From: CALDTK01 sp965215215
GTDB lineage: Bacteria > Bacteroidota > Bacteroidia > Chitinophagales > Saprospiraceae
DNA length: 64,000 nt
Reading direction: 5' to 3'
Assembly (NCBI GenBank): GCA_965215215.1
Contig: OZ244043.1
Location: forward strand, 3,348,001-3,412,000
Position 1 is the stretch's first letter. Each line of letters opens with the position of its first letter. The translations under genes and the position numbers were made by a program. The notes beneath the pieces were generated by a model that saw nothing but the letters and a program-made list of their open reading frames with translations, was not told the DNA's origin and ran no database searches. Below are positions 1 to 10,768 of this stretch, in pieces.

Positions 1-2
1 AC

Positions 3-3000
3 CACGACGCGCTCGCCAACGTCGACTACGTTTACCTCGGTCAGGCCATCGACGGGGTCCCTATCCGCGGTTCGGTGGCGAGCGTGGCCGTTCGCGACGA
101 CCGGGTGCGCAGTTTCGAACACACCTTCTTGGATCGTCTGGCGAGCCGCACCTCGCTGAGCGCACGCTCGCCGACCCTCAGCGACGCGGAGGCCATCTCG
201 GTCGCGCTTCGCTCCCTCGGCGTGGTGAGCGCCGGTGGCTTAGGTGCACGGAGCGAGCAGCCGGCCCGCGCGCGCGATCCCCTATCCGTCGAAGACTACT
301 ACCTCCGGCTGCCCGACGGTAGCCTGCGCTTGTGCAAGGGGGTGGATGTGGCCCCCGAGGGAAGCGACGCGAACCTGCGCCTGAGCATCGACGCGCGTAC
401 GGGCGAAGTTTTGCAGCAGGAAGATCGCACGGTGTACTGCTCCTTCGGGCACCCGGAGCCGTTCGGACACGATTGCGAAGCGGCGGTCTTCCCTCGTCCC
501 GCTCGGCACGCGGAGCAGTACACCCCGCTCGCCAACGGTAGCTACCTCGTGTTCCCTTGGCCGGCGGAGAGTCCCGACTTCGGTCCGCAGGAAACCGTCA
601 CCGATCCGGCCGACCCGGAGTTCAGTCCTTTCGGGTGGCACGACACCGACGGGGCGGTGGGGCCGGAGTACACGATTACGAGGGGCAACAACGCGCACGC
701 CTACGCCGACCTCAAGGACGAAGACGAATCCCTCGGCAACGAGCCGGACGGCGGGGCGGAGCTGACCTTTCGCTTCCCCTACGTAGCGGGCGCGAGCGCC
801 GAACAGCAGTCGGAGGCGGCCGTGGTGAACCTATTTTACGTGGTAAATCGAATGCACGACTTCGCGGCGCGCTACGGGTTTACCGAGGCCGCCGGTAATT
901 TTCAGCAGCAGAACTACGGCGGACGGGGCAAAGGCAACGACCCCGTAGTGGCCCAGGCCCAGGACGGCGCGCAAACCGCCGACGACAGCCGGCCCGACGC
1001 CGACCACATCAACAACGCCAATTTTGTGACCCCGGTCGAGGGCAAGGCGCCACGTATGCAGATGTACCTCTGGGACCGGCTCGCGGACCTCGAGTTCGTT
1101 TCCGCGCCGGGGTCGTCGAGCAGCTACGGACCTTCCTCGCGTGTTGGCGGCGACTGGGGGGAGGGGGCCTTCCTCGCGTCCGGAGACTCCGTACGGAGCG
1201 CGATCGTGCAGGTGCGAGACGCCGGAGGCGAATCCGCTACAGACGGCTGCGAGGCCCTCACGAACGCCACGGCGCTGGAGGGCAAGATCGCGGTGGTCGA
1301 CCGTGGCACGTGCCAGTTCGGCTACAAAGCGCTGCAAGCGCAGCGCGCGGGTGCCGTCGGGGTGATAATTTGCAACTCCGAGGACGCACTCGTCGCGCTC
1401 GGGGCGGGGACCGACGGGAAGGAGGTAACCGTCCCCGTGGTAATGCTCACCGAATCGGGCTGCGCCCGCTTGCGCGTCGACGTAGACCGTAACCCGAGCC
1501 AGACCTTTAAGCTCAGTTACCCGGAGGGGGAGGTCAACCCCTACTTATCGAGCTCGTTCGACAACGGCATCGTAGCCCACGAGTACGCCCACGGCATCTC
1601 GACCCGCCTCACCGGGGGGGCGGCTACCGACGACTGCCTTTCGCGCCGTGGGAACGTCGAGCAGATGGGCGAGGGCTGGAGCGACTTCTTCGCGCTCGTC
1701 ACCACGTTGCAGCCCGGACAAGACGGAAGCACGCCGCGTGGGCTGGGCAACTTCGCCAGCGGCGCGCCAACCGACGGACCCGGTATGCGCAACTACCGTT
1801 ACAGTACAAACCTGGAGGCTAATCCCGTCAATTACGCGGACGTAGCCGACGAATCCTTCAGCAGGCCACACGGCATCGGTAGTATCTGGGCGAGTATGCT
1901 CTGGGATCTCTACTGGGACTTGGTCGAGCGGTACGGACGCGCGGGCGATCTCGTCCGCGGCGAGGGGGGGGATACCCGGGCGATCGCCCTCGTTATGCAG
2001 GGCCTCAAGCTCCAGCCCTGCAATCCCGGGTTCGTGGAGGGTCGCGACGCGATCCTCGCGGCGGATTCGCTGCTGTACGGCGGCGAAGACGACGCGCTCA
2101 TCTGGGGCACGTTTGCGCGGCGAGGCCTCGGGTACGGCGCGGACGGTGGGGCTACCGACAACCGCTACGACGGCACGGCGAGCTTCGAGCTTCCGCCAAA
2201 ACACGCCAATCGCGTCTACCTGAGCAAGTCGACCGCGGCAAACGTCGACCCCGGCGGGAGTGTGGCAACGCAGCTGCGCGTAACGAACTGGCGCACGGGC
2301 TCGCTCCGCGGTGCACGACTCACCGACGAGCTGCCGCGGGGCGCTTCGCTAATGGGGGTAACCCATTCCGACACGCTCACCGATCAACCGGTCGACTACA
2401 CGCTCGTCGGCGATCTGCTCACCGTCGAGCTGCCCGAACTCGCCCGGGAAGGAGAGTACTCGATTCGCTACACGTACACTGCGCCGTTGACCGAGCCTAG
2501 CCCACTGTACGTCAACAACCTCGGGGACGTGAGCGCGGGTGAGGACTTCGCGCACGACAACTTAGTCGACGGCGCTCCTGACGCCTGGGAGGTTACCGTG
2601 GACGACGGCTTCGGGGACGACGTCTCGTACCTCGCTACGTGGGGGCGTGAGGCGAGTCAGCCATCGCTAGCCCTCAGTCCGAGCACGCCTATCCGCGTGA
2701 GCGGCAACCACCCCCTACTCAGTTTTCACCAAAAATTTCAATTGGAAACCGAGGACGAAGGTGGATTTCTAGAGATAGAATCGGACGATAACGCGGGCTA
2801 CACGCCGATCGAAGCCGGTAAGATCTTGCGGGGCGGCTACTCCGGACTGCTTGCCGGTCGGGCGCTGGGGCTACGCGGGCCGGGCAGCCAGCCCCAGGGG
2901 TGGCGCGGGGATCAACCCGATTGGCGGCACGTGCTCGTCGATCTCTCCGAGTACACCGGCAAAGACGTGCGCATACGCTGGCGGGCCGCCCGGAGTCGCT

Positions 3001-3434
3001 TCTTGGACGGCGATCAACCGCAACCGGTGGGTGAGGGGTGGCGCATCGACGAGATCGCCGTGCTCGACGGGGTACTCTACAACGGCGAAGCGCGGGTCGT
3101 ACTCGACGCGGAACAACTGGCCCGCGCTACCGCCCCGGGGGCAGGGACGTTCGTCGATTATAACCGAGTGACCACTTCAATACAAGAAGTCGACATCCCC
3201 ACGTACCTATCGGCCTACCCAAACCCCAGCGCCGGCGAGGTTACCCTCGAGTTTGCGCCCGGTGCCGGGGCCTTGGAGCTAGTTGGTGCAAACGGCCGGG
3301 TGCTCAGCTCGCACCCGCTCGATGCTACCCGCGCTCGGCACAAGCTCGACCTGGGCTCCTACCCGGCCGGCGTCTACTTCGCTAGGCTTCGGCAGGCGGG
3401 CTCGACGGCGCAGCTTCGGCTGGTGCGGAGGTAG
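3..3434 (+). CDS. Secreted M36 (fungalysin-type) metalloprotease with T9SS sorting domain, 5' end outside window
   Basis: An extracellular zinc endopeptidase. The frame is open from base 3, and the first visible residues match the FTP propeptide that precedes fungalysin/thermolysin catalytic domains, so the true start and signal peptide lie upstream. HEYAH (visible residues 526-530) supplies two zinc-ligand histidines and the catalytic Glu; the third ligand sits in the downstream GEGWSDF segment. A PA domain (about residues 400-480) is inserted before the HExxH. After the protease come a DUF11-like beta domain, a jelly-roll-like region and a C-terminal type IX sorting domain that starts near a YPNPSAG motif. 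Export through T9SS is therefore inferred. The 3' end overlaps the convergent next gene by 53 bases. Confidence 0.93.
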   Translation, partial: HDALANVDYVYLGQAIDGVPIRGSVASVAVRDDRVRSFEHTFLDRLASRTSLSARSPTLSDAEAISVALRSLGVVSAGGLGARSEQPARARDPLSVEDYYLRLPDGSLRLCKGVDVAPEGSDANLRLSIDARTGEVLQQEDRTVYCSFGHPEPFGHDCEAAVFPRPARHAEQYTPLANGSYLVFPWPAESPDFGPQETVTDPADPEFSPFGWHDTDGAVGPEYTITRGNNAHAYADLKDEDESLGNEPDGGAELTFRFPYVAGASAEQQSEAAVVNLFYVVNRMHDFAARYGFTEAAGNFQQQNYGGRGKGNDPVVAQAQDGAQTADDSRPDADHINNANFVTPVEGKAPRMQMYLWDRLADLEFVSAPGSSSSYGPSSRVGGDWGEGAFLASGDSVRSAIVQVRDAGGESATDGCEALTNATALEGKIAVVDRGTCQFGYKALQAQRAGAVGVIICNSEDALVALGAGTDGKEVTVPVVMLTESGCARLRVDVDRNPSQTFKLSYPEGEVNPYLSSSFDNGIVAHEYAHGISTRLTGGAATDDCLSRRGNVEQMGEGWSDFFALVTTLQPGQDGSTPRGLGNFASGAPTDGPGMRNYRYSTNLEANPVNYADVADESFSRPHGIGSIWASMLWDLYWDLVERYGRAGDLVRGEGGDTRAIALVMQGLKLQPCNPGFVEGRDAILAADSLLYGGEDDALIWGTFARRGLGYGADGGATDNRYDGTASFELPPKHANRVYLSKSTAANVDPGGSVATQLRVTNWRTGSLRGARLTDELPRGASLMGVTHSDTLTDQPVDYTLVGDLLTVELPELAREGEYSIRYTYTAPLTEPSPLYVNNLGDVSAGEDFAHDNLVDGAPDAWEVTVDDGFGDDVSYLATWGREASQPSLALSPSTPIRVSGNHPLLSFHQKFQLETEDEGGFLEIESDDNAGYTPIEAGKILRGGYSGLLAGRALGLRGPGSQPQGWRGDQPDWRHVLVDLSEYTGKDVRIRWRAARSRFLDGDQPQPVGEGWRIDEIAVLDGVLYNGEARVVLDAEQLARATAPGAGTFVDYNRVTTSIQEVDIPTYLSAYPNPSAGEVTLEFAPGAGALELVGANGRVLSSHPLDATRARHKLDLGSYPAGVYFARLRQAGSTAQLRLVRR

Positions 3435-4836
3435 TGGCCTCCGGGGGTGCAGGAAGGCTAAGCTCTACCGACGGTGCGGCGTGGACCAGTCCCTCGGTAG
3501 TGGTTTCAGCCTGGTTGGTAGCCGGGGGCTCCTCGGGTGCGGGAGTGCTCGATTCGGTTTGCGCGGCGGCGTCTGCTTTCGGCCGCGGGCGAGCGGGTTC
3601 TTCGCCGAGCAGCAGTCCGACCACCGTCGAAACGTCGAACATCAAACGCTGAGGTACCAAGCGCTGTCGATTGCGGTTCCGTTTGCGCGTCTTGCCGCTC
3701 GGCTTGCTGCTACCGTCCGAGGAGGCAACCGGTGTCGCGTTTGCCTTCCCCGCCTGTTGTTCGGCCTTTTTACTGAGCGCGCGTTCTTCACGCTTACGCA
3801 GCTTCTCGAGCTTTTTTACCAAGTCGGCGCGGGTGGCGAGCATGTCGTCCAGCTTCGCCTGTTTACCGCCCGTTTTCTGTTCGAGCATTTGCACCTTGGC
3901 TGCCCCAAGTTGCACGGCGAGCTGGTTGCCGGAACGCTCGATCTGCCGCCGCTCGTAGTCGATGTTGTTGGTATCGCGACGCAGGGAGTACTCCATGCGG
4001 TTCAGGGCGCCGTCGAGGCCGCGGAGTCTGGATTCCAGACGCTCGCGCTGCTGCGAGAGGTGCCCGGCGTCCGCCCCCGTAGAATCGATCTCCGATTTGG
4101 TGGCTTTAAAAAGTTCGTCGAGACTCTTACGGAGCTTGTTGCGATCCTCCCTCGCCAACTGCGCTTTGTTCACCTCGTTCTGGATCTCCCGGAGCCGATT
4201 GAAGAGCTTACGCAAATCGCCCTTCCGCTCTAACTCCTGCTGGGCTTCGGCCAGTTTGGCCCGGAAGGCGTCGCGCACCCCGCGGCTTCGCGTGCGCACC
4301 GTCTTCTCCTTGCCGCGACGCAGGCGCTTGAGACGATCGAAGAGCCCGTCGGAGTCCTTCCGCAAACTTTGCAGGTGCTCGTAGCGAAGCACCTTCGCGT
4401 CGACCTCGCGCTGCACGCGATCCCAGGTCCCTTTGAGTCGCTCGAAGGTGGCCTCGTCGAAATCTTCGAGTCCGAAGATGAAGTCGCGCATCTCCTCAAA
4501 CTCCGCGGCGAAAGATTTGCGCATGCGCGCGCTCACCACGTCGAAGGGCCACTCGCGCTCGGCGCTGGCTACACGGAGCTTATCCTCCACCTCGGCGCCG
4601 TCGGGTACGATGGTGCCCGCGCTGGTCAGCTCGGCGACATCGACCTCCGTACCCTCGGGGTAGGCAATGGGCGTAAACTGCTTCCAGCCGTTGAGGATCG
4701 TTTGCAGCAAATCCTCCGAGCTGGCCGCCGGCGGGAGTACGCGCCGCACGATCTGGGCGTCTTCGGGGTCGAGCTCGAAAGTGAACAGACGGCGCTCGCC
4801 GTCGCGTGTGCCCCAGGTCACGAAGCGGTCGGACAT
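3382..4836 (-). CDS. Coiled-coil protein of unknown function, Bacteroidota type
   Basis: A 484-residue cytoplasmic protein with no signal peptide or membrane segment. Residues 1-130 look globular (an FTFELD segment, then a Trp-rich stretch). Residues about 130-365 are charged heptad-like helix rich in Lys, Arg, Glu and Leu, which implies a long coiled coil. Residues about 370-484 are low-complexity (Ala, Pro, Ser, Thr, Glu), probably disordered. The layout resembles hypothetical proteins I recall from Saprospiria and related Bacteroidota, sometimes labelled DUF349-like or SMC-like, but I see no ATPase motif and assign no function. The ATG start has no strong ribosome site. Confidence 0.85.
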   Translation of the reverse strand: MSDRFVTWGTRDGERRLFTFELDPEDAQIVRRVLPPAASSEDLLQTILNGWKQFTPIAYPEGTEVDVAELTSAGTIVPDGAEVEDKLRVASAEREWPFDVVSARMRKSFAAEFEEMRDFIFGLEDFDEATFERLKGTWDRVQREVDAKVLRYEHLQSLRKDSDGLFDRLKRLRRGKEKTVRTRSRGVRDAFRAKLAEAQQELERKGDLRKLFNRLREIQNEVNKAQLAREDRNKLRKSLDELFKATKSEIDSTGADAGHLSQQRERLESRLRGLDGALNRMEYSLRRDTNNIDYERRQIERSGNQLAVQLGAAKVQMLEQKTGGKQAKLDDMLATRADLVKKLEKLRKREERALSKKAEQQAGKANATPVASSDGSSKPSGKTRKRNRNRQRLVPQRLMFDVSTVVGLLLGEEPARPRPKADAAAQTESSTPAPEEPPATNQAETTTEGLVHAAPSVELSLPAPPEATTSAPAEAAPSSPPAEA

Positions 4837-4860
4837 GATTGATTTGGTTGTAATTCGATA

Positions 4861-5877
<1,017 letters not shown>

Positions 5878-5949
5878 TTCTACTCCTTTTGCGAGGTGCA
5901 AAGCTAGCGGCTAGGCCGGTTTAACGCCCGGTACGGATACCTTCCCGGC

Positions 5950-8313
5950 GTGTGTAGTTTGCCGGCCGACGTTTTTCGGGGATCGAGGGCGGTCCTGCTG
6001 CTCGGAAGTATCTTGTTTTGCAGCAGCGCGGAGGGCCTCGCGCAAAAGCTCGTCGAGGATTTCGACGCCGGGTTTTCCGTCGGCTTGGCTTGGTCCGGGG
6101 ATACGGGCGCCTTCCGGTTTCGAGAGGGGCGACTGCGGCTGCTCGACGAGCGAGGGGGCAGCGCGGAGCGAGCCGCCGTGTGGTTGCCGGCACCGACGCG
6201 CGACAGCGCCTGCTGGAGCCTAAACGCCGAGCTCGGCTTCTCGCCTTCCGCCAGCAACCGAGCGCGCTTTTGGTTGGCGAGCGACCTCCCGCTCGACTCC
6301 GCCGAGCCGGCCACGGGGTACTACCTCGATTTCGGCGGCGTGGCCGGCGGGGACGACGCCTACTCCCTTTACCGTCGGGAGTCCGACAGGGCGACGTTGG
6401 TACTCGCCACCGAGCCCGGTACGGCCGCGGGCGACAGTCTGGCCGTACGCGTGGAGGTCTGCCGTACGCCGCCCGGCGCCTGGTCGTTGCGCGTCGACGA
6501 GCTCGGGTCGGGCCGGGCGCTCGCTCGGGCGCAGGGTGCTTCCGCGAAACCGCTCGCCGGCGCCTACGTCGGACTCGAGCTGCGCTACACCAGCACCCGT
6601 AACGGTCGCTTCTACTTCGACAACTTGACCGTAGACACCAGCTCGACACCGCTGCGACCGCCCCCGGAAACCGGGGCGGCCCGGCCCCGCGAGCGCTTCG
6701 ATCTGCTCTTCACCGAGCTCATGGCCGATCCGACGCCCCCCGTCGGCCTACCCGAGGTGGAGTACCTCGAGGTGTACAACAATACCGACTCCGCGCTGTC
6801 CCTCGGTGGCGTGCTGCTTACCACCCGTACCGCCGAGGCCGTGTTGCCGGATACGCTACTGCCCCCCCGGGCCTACCTCGCGCTGGCGAAGCGGGCGGTC
6901 GCCGGTACGTCGCTGCGGACGTTACCCGACTTCCCGGCGCTCAGCAACTCCGGTGCGCGACTGGAACTGGTGAGCGCCGACGGGATCCTGCTCGACCAAC
7001 TCGACTTCCGCCCGGCTTGGCACAGCGCGGGTAAGCGGGACGGCGGCTGGAGCCTCGAGCGCGTAGACCTAGCCGAGCCGTGCGTACTGGGGGCTGCGAA
7101 CTGGGCGAGCAGCACCTCGCTGGCCGGCGGGACCCCGGGGGAAGCCAACTCGATTCGAGTCGGTACAGCACGCGATAGCCTGCAGCTGAATGCGCTTTCG
7201 CTCCTCGATTCGGTCACACTCCTCGTTTCCGTCAATCGCGTCCTCGCGCGCGCCGACGGGAGTTTTCGCGTAAGCGGAACCCGACTCGATGGGGTCGCTG
7301 AAGGGACGGAGGCACTCGGGACCTACCGGCTGACGTTGGGCGATCCCGTGCCGCGGGGCGGCACCGTGGGCGTAGGCCTCGCATCCACGGCCGGCAGTTG
7401 TGTGCCGGGGGCTGGGGTAAGCGAGCGGGTTTTGCGTACGGGTTCGGCGCTGGCCCCCGAGCGGGGCGACTGGGGCATCAATGAGATCATGTACGATCCG
7501 CTGCGTGGCGACGGTCGGTGGGTGGAGCTGATCAACCGAAGCGATCACCCGCTCTCGACGGCCGCGATCCGGCTCGCGCTGGTCGACCGAGCTGGGGAGG
7601 TGCAGCGGATCGCCGCGGCGGAGGATTCGCTCAGCGTAGTACCCGGCGCGTTCGTGGTGCTCGCCGCCGAGCCGCTGCTACTGGCCGGTCGCTATCCGAA
7701 CCTACCTACCGGCAGCGTGGTGGCAGCGGAGGTACCGACGTTGGGCGAAGAGGACTGTCTGCTCGTATTCTCACCCCCGAACGAGCGGGTCATCGAGCGG
7801 GTCTGCTATACCCAGCGCTGGCACAATCGAGCGTACGCGAACACGGACGGTGTTTCGCTGGAGCGAATCGACGCGCTCGGACCGAGCGGATCGGCGAGCA
7901 ACTGGACGAGTGCCGCCCTCGGTCCGCCCTCCGGCACGCCCGGGCGCGGCAACTCGCAGGCCAGCACCCGACCCCAGTCGGCGTCAGCCGGCGGTACCGA
8001 CGCCCGGATCCGGCTGCTCTCCGAGCGCGTGAGCCCGGATGGCGACGGCTACGAAGACCTGCTGGAAGTCAGCTTCGCGTTCGAAGAACCGGGTACCCTC
8101 ATCGATTTTGAGGTGGTAGACCTGCTGGGGCGAAGCGTATACGCACCCTCCGCGAGTGTGTCGGCCGGCAGGGCGGGCAGATGGACCTGGGACGGCGTCT
8201 CCACCGGGGGCGAGGTAGTCCCCGTTGGTACCTACGTACTTCGTGCCAGCTCGTGGACCGAATCGAGTCGTACCCGCACCCACTACTTGCCCTTCTCGGT
8301 ACTTAAAAAGTGA
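5950..8313 (+). CDS. Secreted lamin-tail-domain protein with FlgD-like C-terminal domain
   Basis: A 787-residue cell-surface or secreted protein starting at GTG, with an N-terminal signal peptide (hydrophobic run LLLGSILFCSS, residues about 15-27). A laminin-G-like beta region covers about residues 35-230. Two lamin-tail domains follow: LLFTELMADPTPP with VEYLEVYN (about residue 255 on) and INEIMYDP with GRWVELINRS (about 515 on). The C-terminus has SPDGDGYEDLLEVSF and ends in a FlgD/CHU_C-like Ig fold, a common tail on Bacteroidota gliding or T9SS cargo proteins. The role is unknown; surface adhesion is plausible. It overlaps the convergent next gene by 31 bases. Confidence 0.88.
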   Translation: MCSLPADVFRGSRAVLLLGSILFCSSAEGLAQKLVEDFDAGFSVGLAWSGDTGAFRFREGRLRLLDERGGSAERAAVWLPAPTRDSACWSLNAELGFSPSASNRARFWLASDLPLDSAEPATGYYLDFGGVAGGDDAYSLYRRESDRATLVLATEPGTAAGDSLAVRVEVCRTPPGAWSLRVDELGSGRALARAQGASAKPLAGAYVGLELRYTSTRNGRFYFDNLTVDTSSTPLRPPPETGAARPRERFDLLFTELMADPTPPVGLPEVEYLEVYNNTDSALSLGGVLLTTRTAEAVLPDTLLPPRAYLALAKRAVAGTSLRTLPDFPALSNSGARLELVSADGILLDQLDFRPAWHSAGKRDGGWSLERVDLAEPCVLGAANWASSTSLAGGTPGEANSIRVGTARDSLQLNALSLLDSVTLLVSVNRVLARADGSFRVSGTRLDGVAEGTEALGTYRLTLGDPVPRGGTVGVGLASTAGSCVPGAGVSERVLRTGSALAPERGDWGINEIMYDPLRGDGRWVELINRSDHPLSTAAIRLALVDRAGEVQRIAAAEDSLSVVPGAFVVLAAEPLLLAGRYPNLPTGSVVAAEVPTLGEEDCLLVFSPPNERVIERVCYTQRWHNRAYANTDGVSLERIDALGPSGSASNWTSAALGPPSGTPGRGNSQASTRPQSASAGGTDARIRLLSERVSPDGDGYEDLLEVSFAFEEPGTLIDFEVVDLLGRSVYAPSASVSAGRAGRWTWDGVSTGGEVVPVGTYVLRASSWTESSRTRTHYLPFSVLKK

Positions 8314-8975
8314 AAGAACTCGCTCGCGAGTAGGGCGGCGGGACCCCGGTAATCGGTACTCTCGAGCCGGCCGAGGTGAGCGTGCGGCATGCGCTCGTCT
8401 TTGGCGAGAAACGTATTGATCACCCGCACGCTCTTCGCGAAGCGGCCCGCGTCCGCTACCCGCCCCACGTCGGGTGCCCGGAGTCGCCCGAGCGCCGCGA
8501 GGTAGCTCCCCGGCTCGAAGTAGGCGTGCGTGGCGGGCAGACGTAGCGTCGTGTACAAGCTCGGCGCCCGGTAATCGTCGTGGTAGTGCGTGACCGGGGC
8601 CTTGAGCGGTCGGGTGCGGCGCACGTCGTCGAGCATCTGATCGAGCACGAAGTTGAACTTGCTGAAGCGGTCCCCGAGCTCCGCTTTCTCGTCGAAGAGT
8701 TGTGCGAGTGCGAGGTTTATCATCTCCGGGCTGTGGCGGGTCAGCTCCAGCAAAACCTCCTTCGGAAAGTAGGCGTGGCCCTGCCACAGGCGCCGCGTCT
8801 GCGTGTTGCCGATGGCCCGCTCTAGGGTGGGTGCCAGCTCGGACACGCCGGTCGGTGGCCACTCGTTTTGCCAGAGCGCTATACTCTCGTAGAGGTGAGT
8901 GAGTGGCGTTTGGTACCCCCCGGCGAGGGCACCGACGAAGGCGTCGAGGTGCTCGCGCAGTAGATCGAGTTGCAT
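8283..8975 (-). CDS. Conserved-looking protein of unknown function
   Basis: A 230-residue protein with no signal peptide or transmembrane segment and no motif I recognise. It is rich in amphipathic helix and contains His/Asp clusters such as THYHDDYRAP. Coding bias matches the neighbouring genes, and no long ORF on the opposite strand explains the stretch. It starts with ATG at 8975 and is convergent with the lamin-tail gene. I give no function. Confidence 0.75.
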   Translation of the reverse strand: MQLDLLREHLDAFVGALAGGYQTPLTHLYESIALWQNEWPPTGVSELAPTLERAIGNTQTRRLWQGHAYFPKEVLLELTRHSPEMINLALAQLFDEKAELGDRFSKFNFVLDQMLDDVRRTRPLKAPVTHYHDDYRAPSLYTTLRLPATHAYFEPGSYLAALGRLRAPDVGRVADAGRFAKSVRVINTFLAKDERMPHAHLGRLESTDYRGPAALLASEFFHFLSTEKGK

Positions 8976-9088
8976 GCTGCGAATTAAGCTGGCACGTCTG
9001 TTGGCTTACCGAGCGTTGTGAGGATCCGGTAAACAGCACCATGCCGGAGGCGTTGCTCCACTTGCCAAATCTAACTACAGCCCTAACC

Positions 9089-9511
9089 ATGCCACTCGAC
9101 CGAAAAGACTGGAATACACTCAGCAGAGAGGAAGAATACGTTATCGTGAACAAGGGTACCGAGCGCCCCTTCACGGGGGAGTACGATAAGTTTTACGCCC
9201 CCGGCATGTTCGTGTGCCGTCGCTGCGAGAACCCGCTTTACCCCAGCAGCGCCAAATTTAGCAGCGGCTGCGGCTGGCCCTCCTTCGACGACGAGATCCC
9301 CGGTGCGGTAACGCACGAGACCGACGCCGATGGGCGCCGGACTGAGATCTTGTGTAGCAACTGCGGGGGTCACCTCGGCCACGTCTTCTCCGGCGAACGA
9401 CTTACTGCGAAAAATACCCGGCACTGCGTCAACAGCCTTTCGGTCAAGTTTATACCTGCAGTCCAATGGAACCAAACACACCCGGATCGCCAGATCCAAA
9501 TCCCCGTCTAG
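9089..9511 (+). CDS. msrB: Peptide methionine-R-sulfoxide reductase
   Basis: Repairs methionine-R-sulfoxide in proteins using thioredoxin. The SelR fold is clear: two CxxC zinc pairs (CRRC and CSNC), the GCGWPSF substrate-pocket motif, GHLGHVF, and the catalytic Cys in RHCVNSLSVKF near the C-terminus. From the ATG at 9089 it has 140 residues, typical for the family; another in-frame ATG at 9041 would add 16 residues. It overlaps msrA by 46 bases in another frame, so the two activities, which act on opposite sulfoxide stereoisomers, are probably translated together. Confidence 0.95.
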   Translation: MPLDRKDWNTLSREEEYVIVNKGTERPFTGEYDKFYAPGMFVCRRCENPLYPSSAKFSSGCGWPSFDDEIPGAVTHETDADGRRTEILCSNCGGHLGHVFSGERLTAKNTRHCVNSLSVKFIPAVQWNQTHPDRQIQIPV

Positions 9512-10017
9512 CCACCGCCACGTTCGGTTGCGGCTGCTTTTGGGGGAAGGAACACCTGTTCAGTCAACTCCACGGCGTGACCTCCACGCGCGTCGGCTTC
9601 ATGGGGGGCTGGAAGATGGATCCGAGCTACCACGAGGTCTGCGAGAAGACAACCGGACACTCCGAGGTGGTCGAAGTTACCTACGACCCGGACCTCACCC
9701 GTTTCCCTTACCTACTGAAAGCTTTCTTCAGCTTCCACGACGCGACGATCGATCGGCGCGACGGAGGTGGGCAGTACCGCTCGGTCGTGTTCCACCGCAA
9801 GGCCAAGGAGCAGATCCTCGCTCAACGAGCGATCGAGTTGCTCCGGGAGTCCGGTCTCGCCGTGTCTACGGTGGTGCTGCCCGCCCAGATCTTCTGGGAG
9901 GCCGAGGCGCGTCACCAGCACTACGTAGCCCGTACCGGCCACCGGGCGGAAGCACACCCCAACCCGAACCTCCGGGAGCTCAGCCTGCGGGAAGCCGCTT
10001 TGGCGGCGGCGAGTTAA
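9466..10017 (+). CDS. msrA: Peptide methionine-S-sulfoxide reductase
   Basis: Reduces methionine-S-sulfoxide. The active-site motif GCFWG, with the catalytic Cys, is at about residues 24-28, followed by the family blocks TGHSEVVEV and the acidic/aromatic core (YDP, FFSFHD). At 183 residues it is normal. The ATG at 9466 lies inside msrB, and no later start is possible before the catalytic motif except non-ATG codons, so the out-of-frame overlap is real. The 3' end overlaps the convergent plsC by 38 bases. Confidence 0.95.
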   Translation: MEPNTPGSPDPNPRLATATFGCGCFWGKEHLFSQLHGVTSTRVGFMGGWKMDPSYHEVCEKTTGHSEVVEVTYDPDLTRFPYLLKAFFSFHDATIDRRDGGGQYRSVVFHRKAKEQILAQRAIELLRESGLAVSTVVLPAQIFWEAEARHQHYVARTGHRAEAHPNPNLRELSLREAALAAAS

Positions 10018-10768
10018 GCGGCGAGTTGCTCCCGGGGTGGAATTTGGCGTCGTGTTTTAGCAACAGCCGGTCGATCTGCTCGCGTACGGCGGCCACGTCG
10101 GCCGCGCTGTCGGTGATGCGCTGCGGGGTCCCGATGTAGAGGTACACGTCGGTGCGCTTTTCGCCGGCGAGGCGCACGTAGCTGTCCCACAAGCTCACCC
10201 CGACGCCCCAGTGGTAGCTGCTGTCGGGGTAGGCGATGGCCAGCGGTACGGCCGGGACGTCACACTCCTGCGCCACCCCGAAGCCACCGCGCCGGAAGGG
10301 TAGGGTAGTGACCTCCACGCTCGTAGTACCCTCCGGGTAGATGAGGATGTTGTGGCCGTCGTTGACCTCGCGCACCATCTCGCCCATCGTCGACTGGCGC
10401 GAGCTGCGGCTGTTGCGGTCCACCCACAGGATCCCCGTGGCCCGCGCGCCCTGCGACACGATGGGGTACTTGGCGATTTCCGCCTTCGCCACCGGGAAGG
10501 CCCACACCACGCTCATCTCCACGAAGGGATCGAGCCAGCTGCGGTGGTTCGATACGTAGATGCAGGTCCCGGCACGGTAAGGTTCCCCCTCCACGTGAAG
10601 CCGGATGCCCAAAATTTGCATCGCCTTGCGGCAAAACCGCTGGCGCACCGCCTGGTGGTGGTCCCAGTCGATCGGGCCGCGCGCCGAGCGAATCCACAGG
10701 GGCGCGGCGTACCAGGTGAGCGCGGCCAGGAAAGCCACGATTCGGTAGACGGCACGGAGGGTTTTCAT
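9980..10768 (-). CDS. plsC: 1-acyl-sn-glycerol-3-phosphate acyltransferase
   Basis: Transfers an acyl chain to lysophosphatidic acid in phospholipid synthesis at the inner membrane. An N-terminal hydrophobic helix (about residues 8-25) is followed by the catalytic NHRSWLD (the NHx4D box) and the YPEGTTS glycerol-phosphate-binding block. The protein has 262 residues. Its start overlaps the meaB stop by 4 bases (ATGA), so it is the second gene of a meaB-plsC unit. The C-terminal tail is Pro/Ser-rich and overlaps msrA. Confidence 0.9.
   Translation of the reverse strand: MKTLRAVYRIVAFLAALTWYAAPLWIRSARGPIDWDHHQAVRQRFCRKAMQILGIRLHVEGEPYRAGTCIYVSNHRSWLDPFVEMSVVWAFPVAKAEIAKYPIVSQGARATGILWVDRNSRSSRQSTMGEMVREVNDGHNILIYPEGTTSVEVTTLPFRRGGFGVAQECDVPAVPLAIAYPDSSYHWGVGVSLWDSYVRLAGEKRTDVYLYIGTPQRITDSAADVAAVREQIDRLLLKHDAKFHPGSNSPLNSPPPKRLPAG

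Noticed and set aside
282..2204. Long leftward open frames inside the M36 protease gene
   Set aside because: They are antisense shadows with Arg-rich, low-information products; the rightward frame has clear protease motifs throughout.
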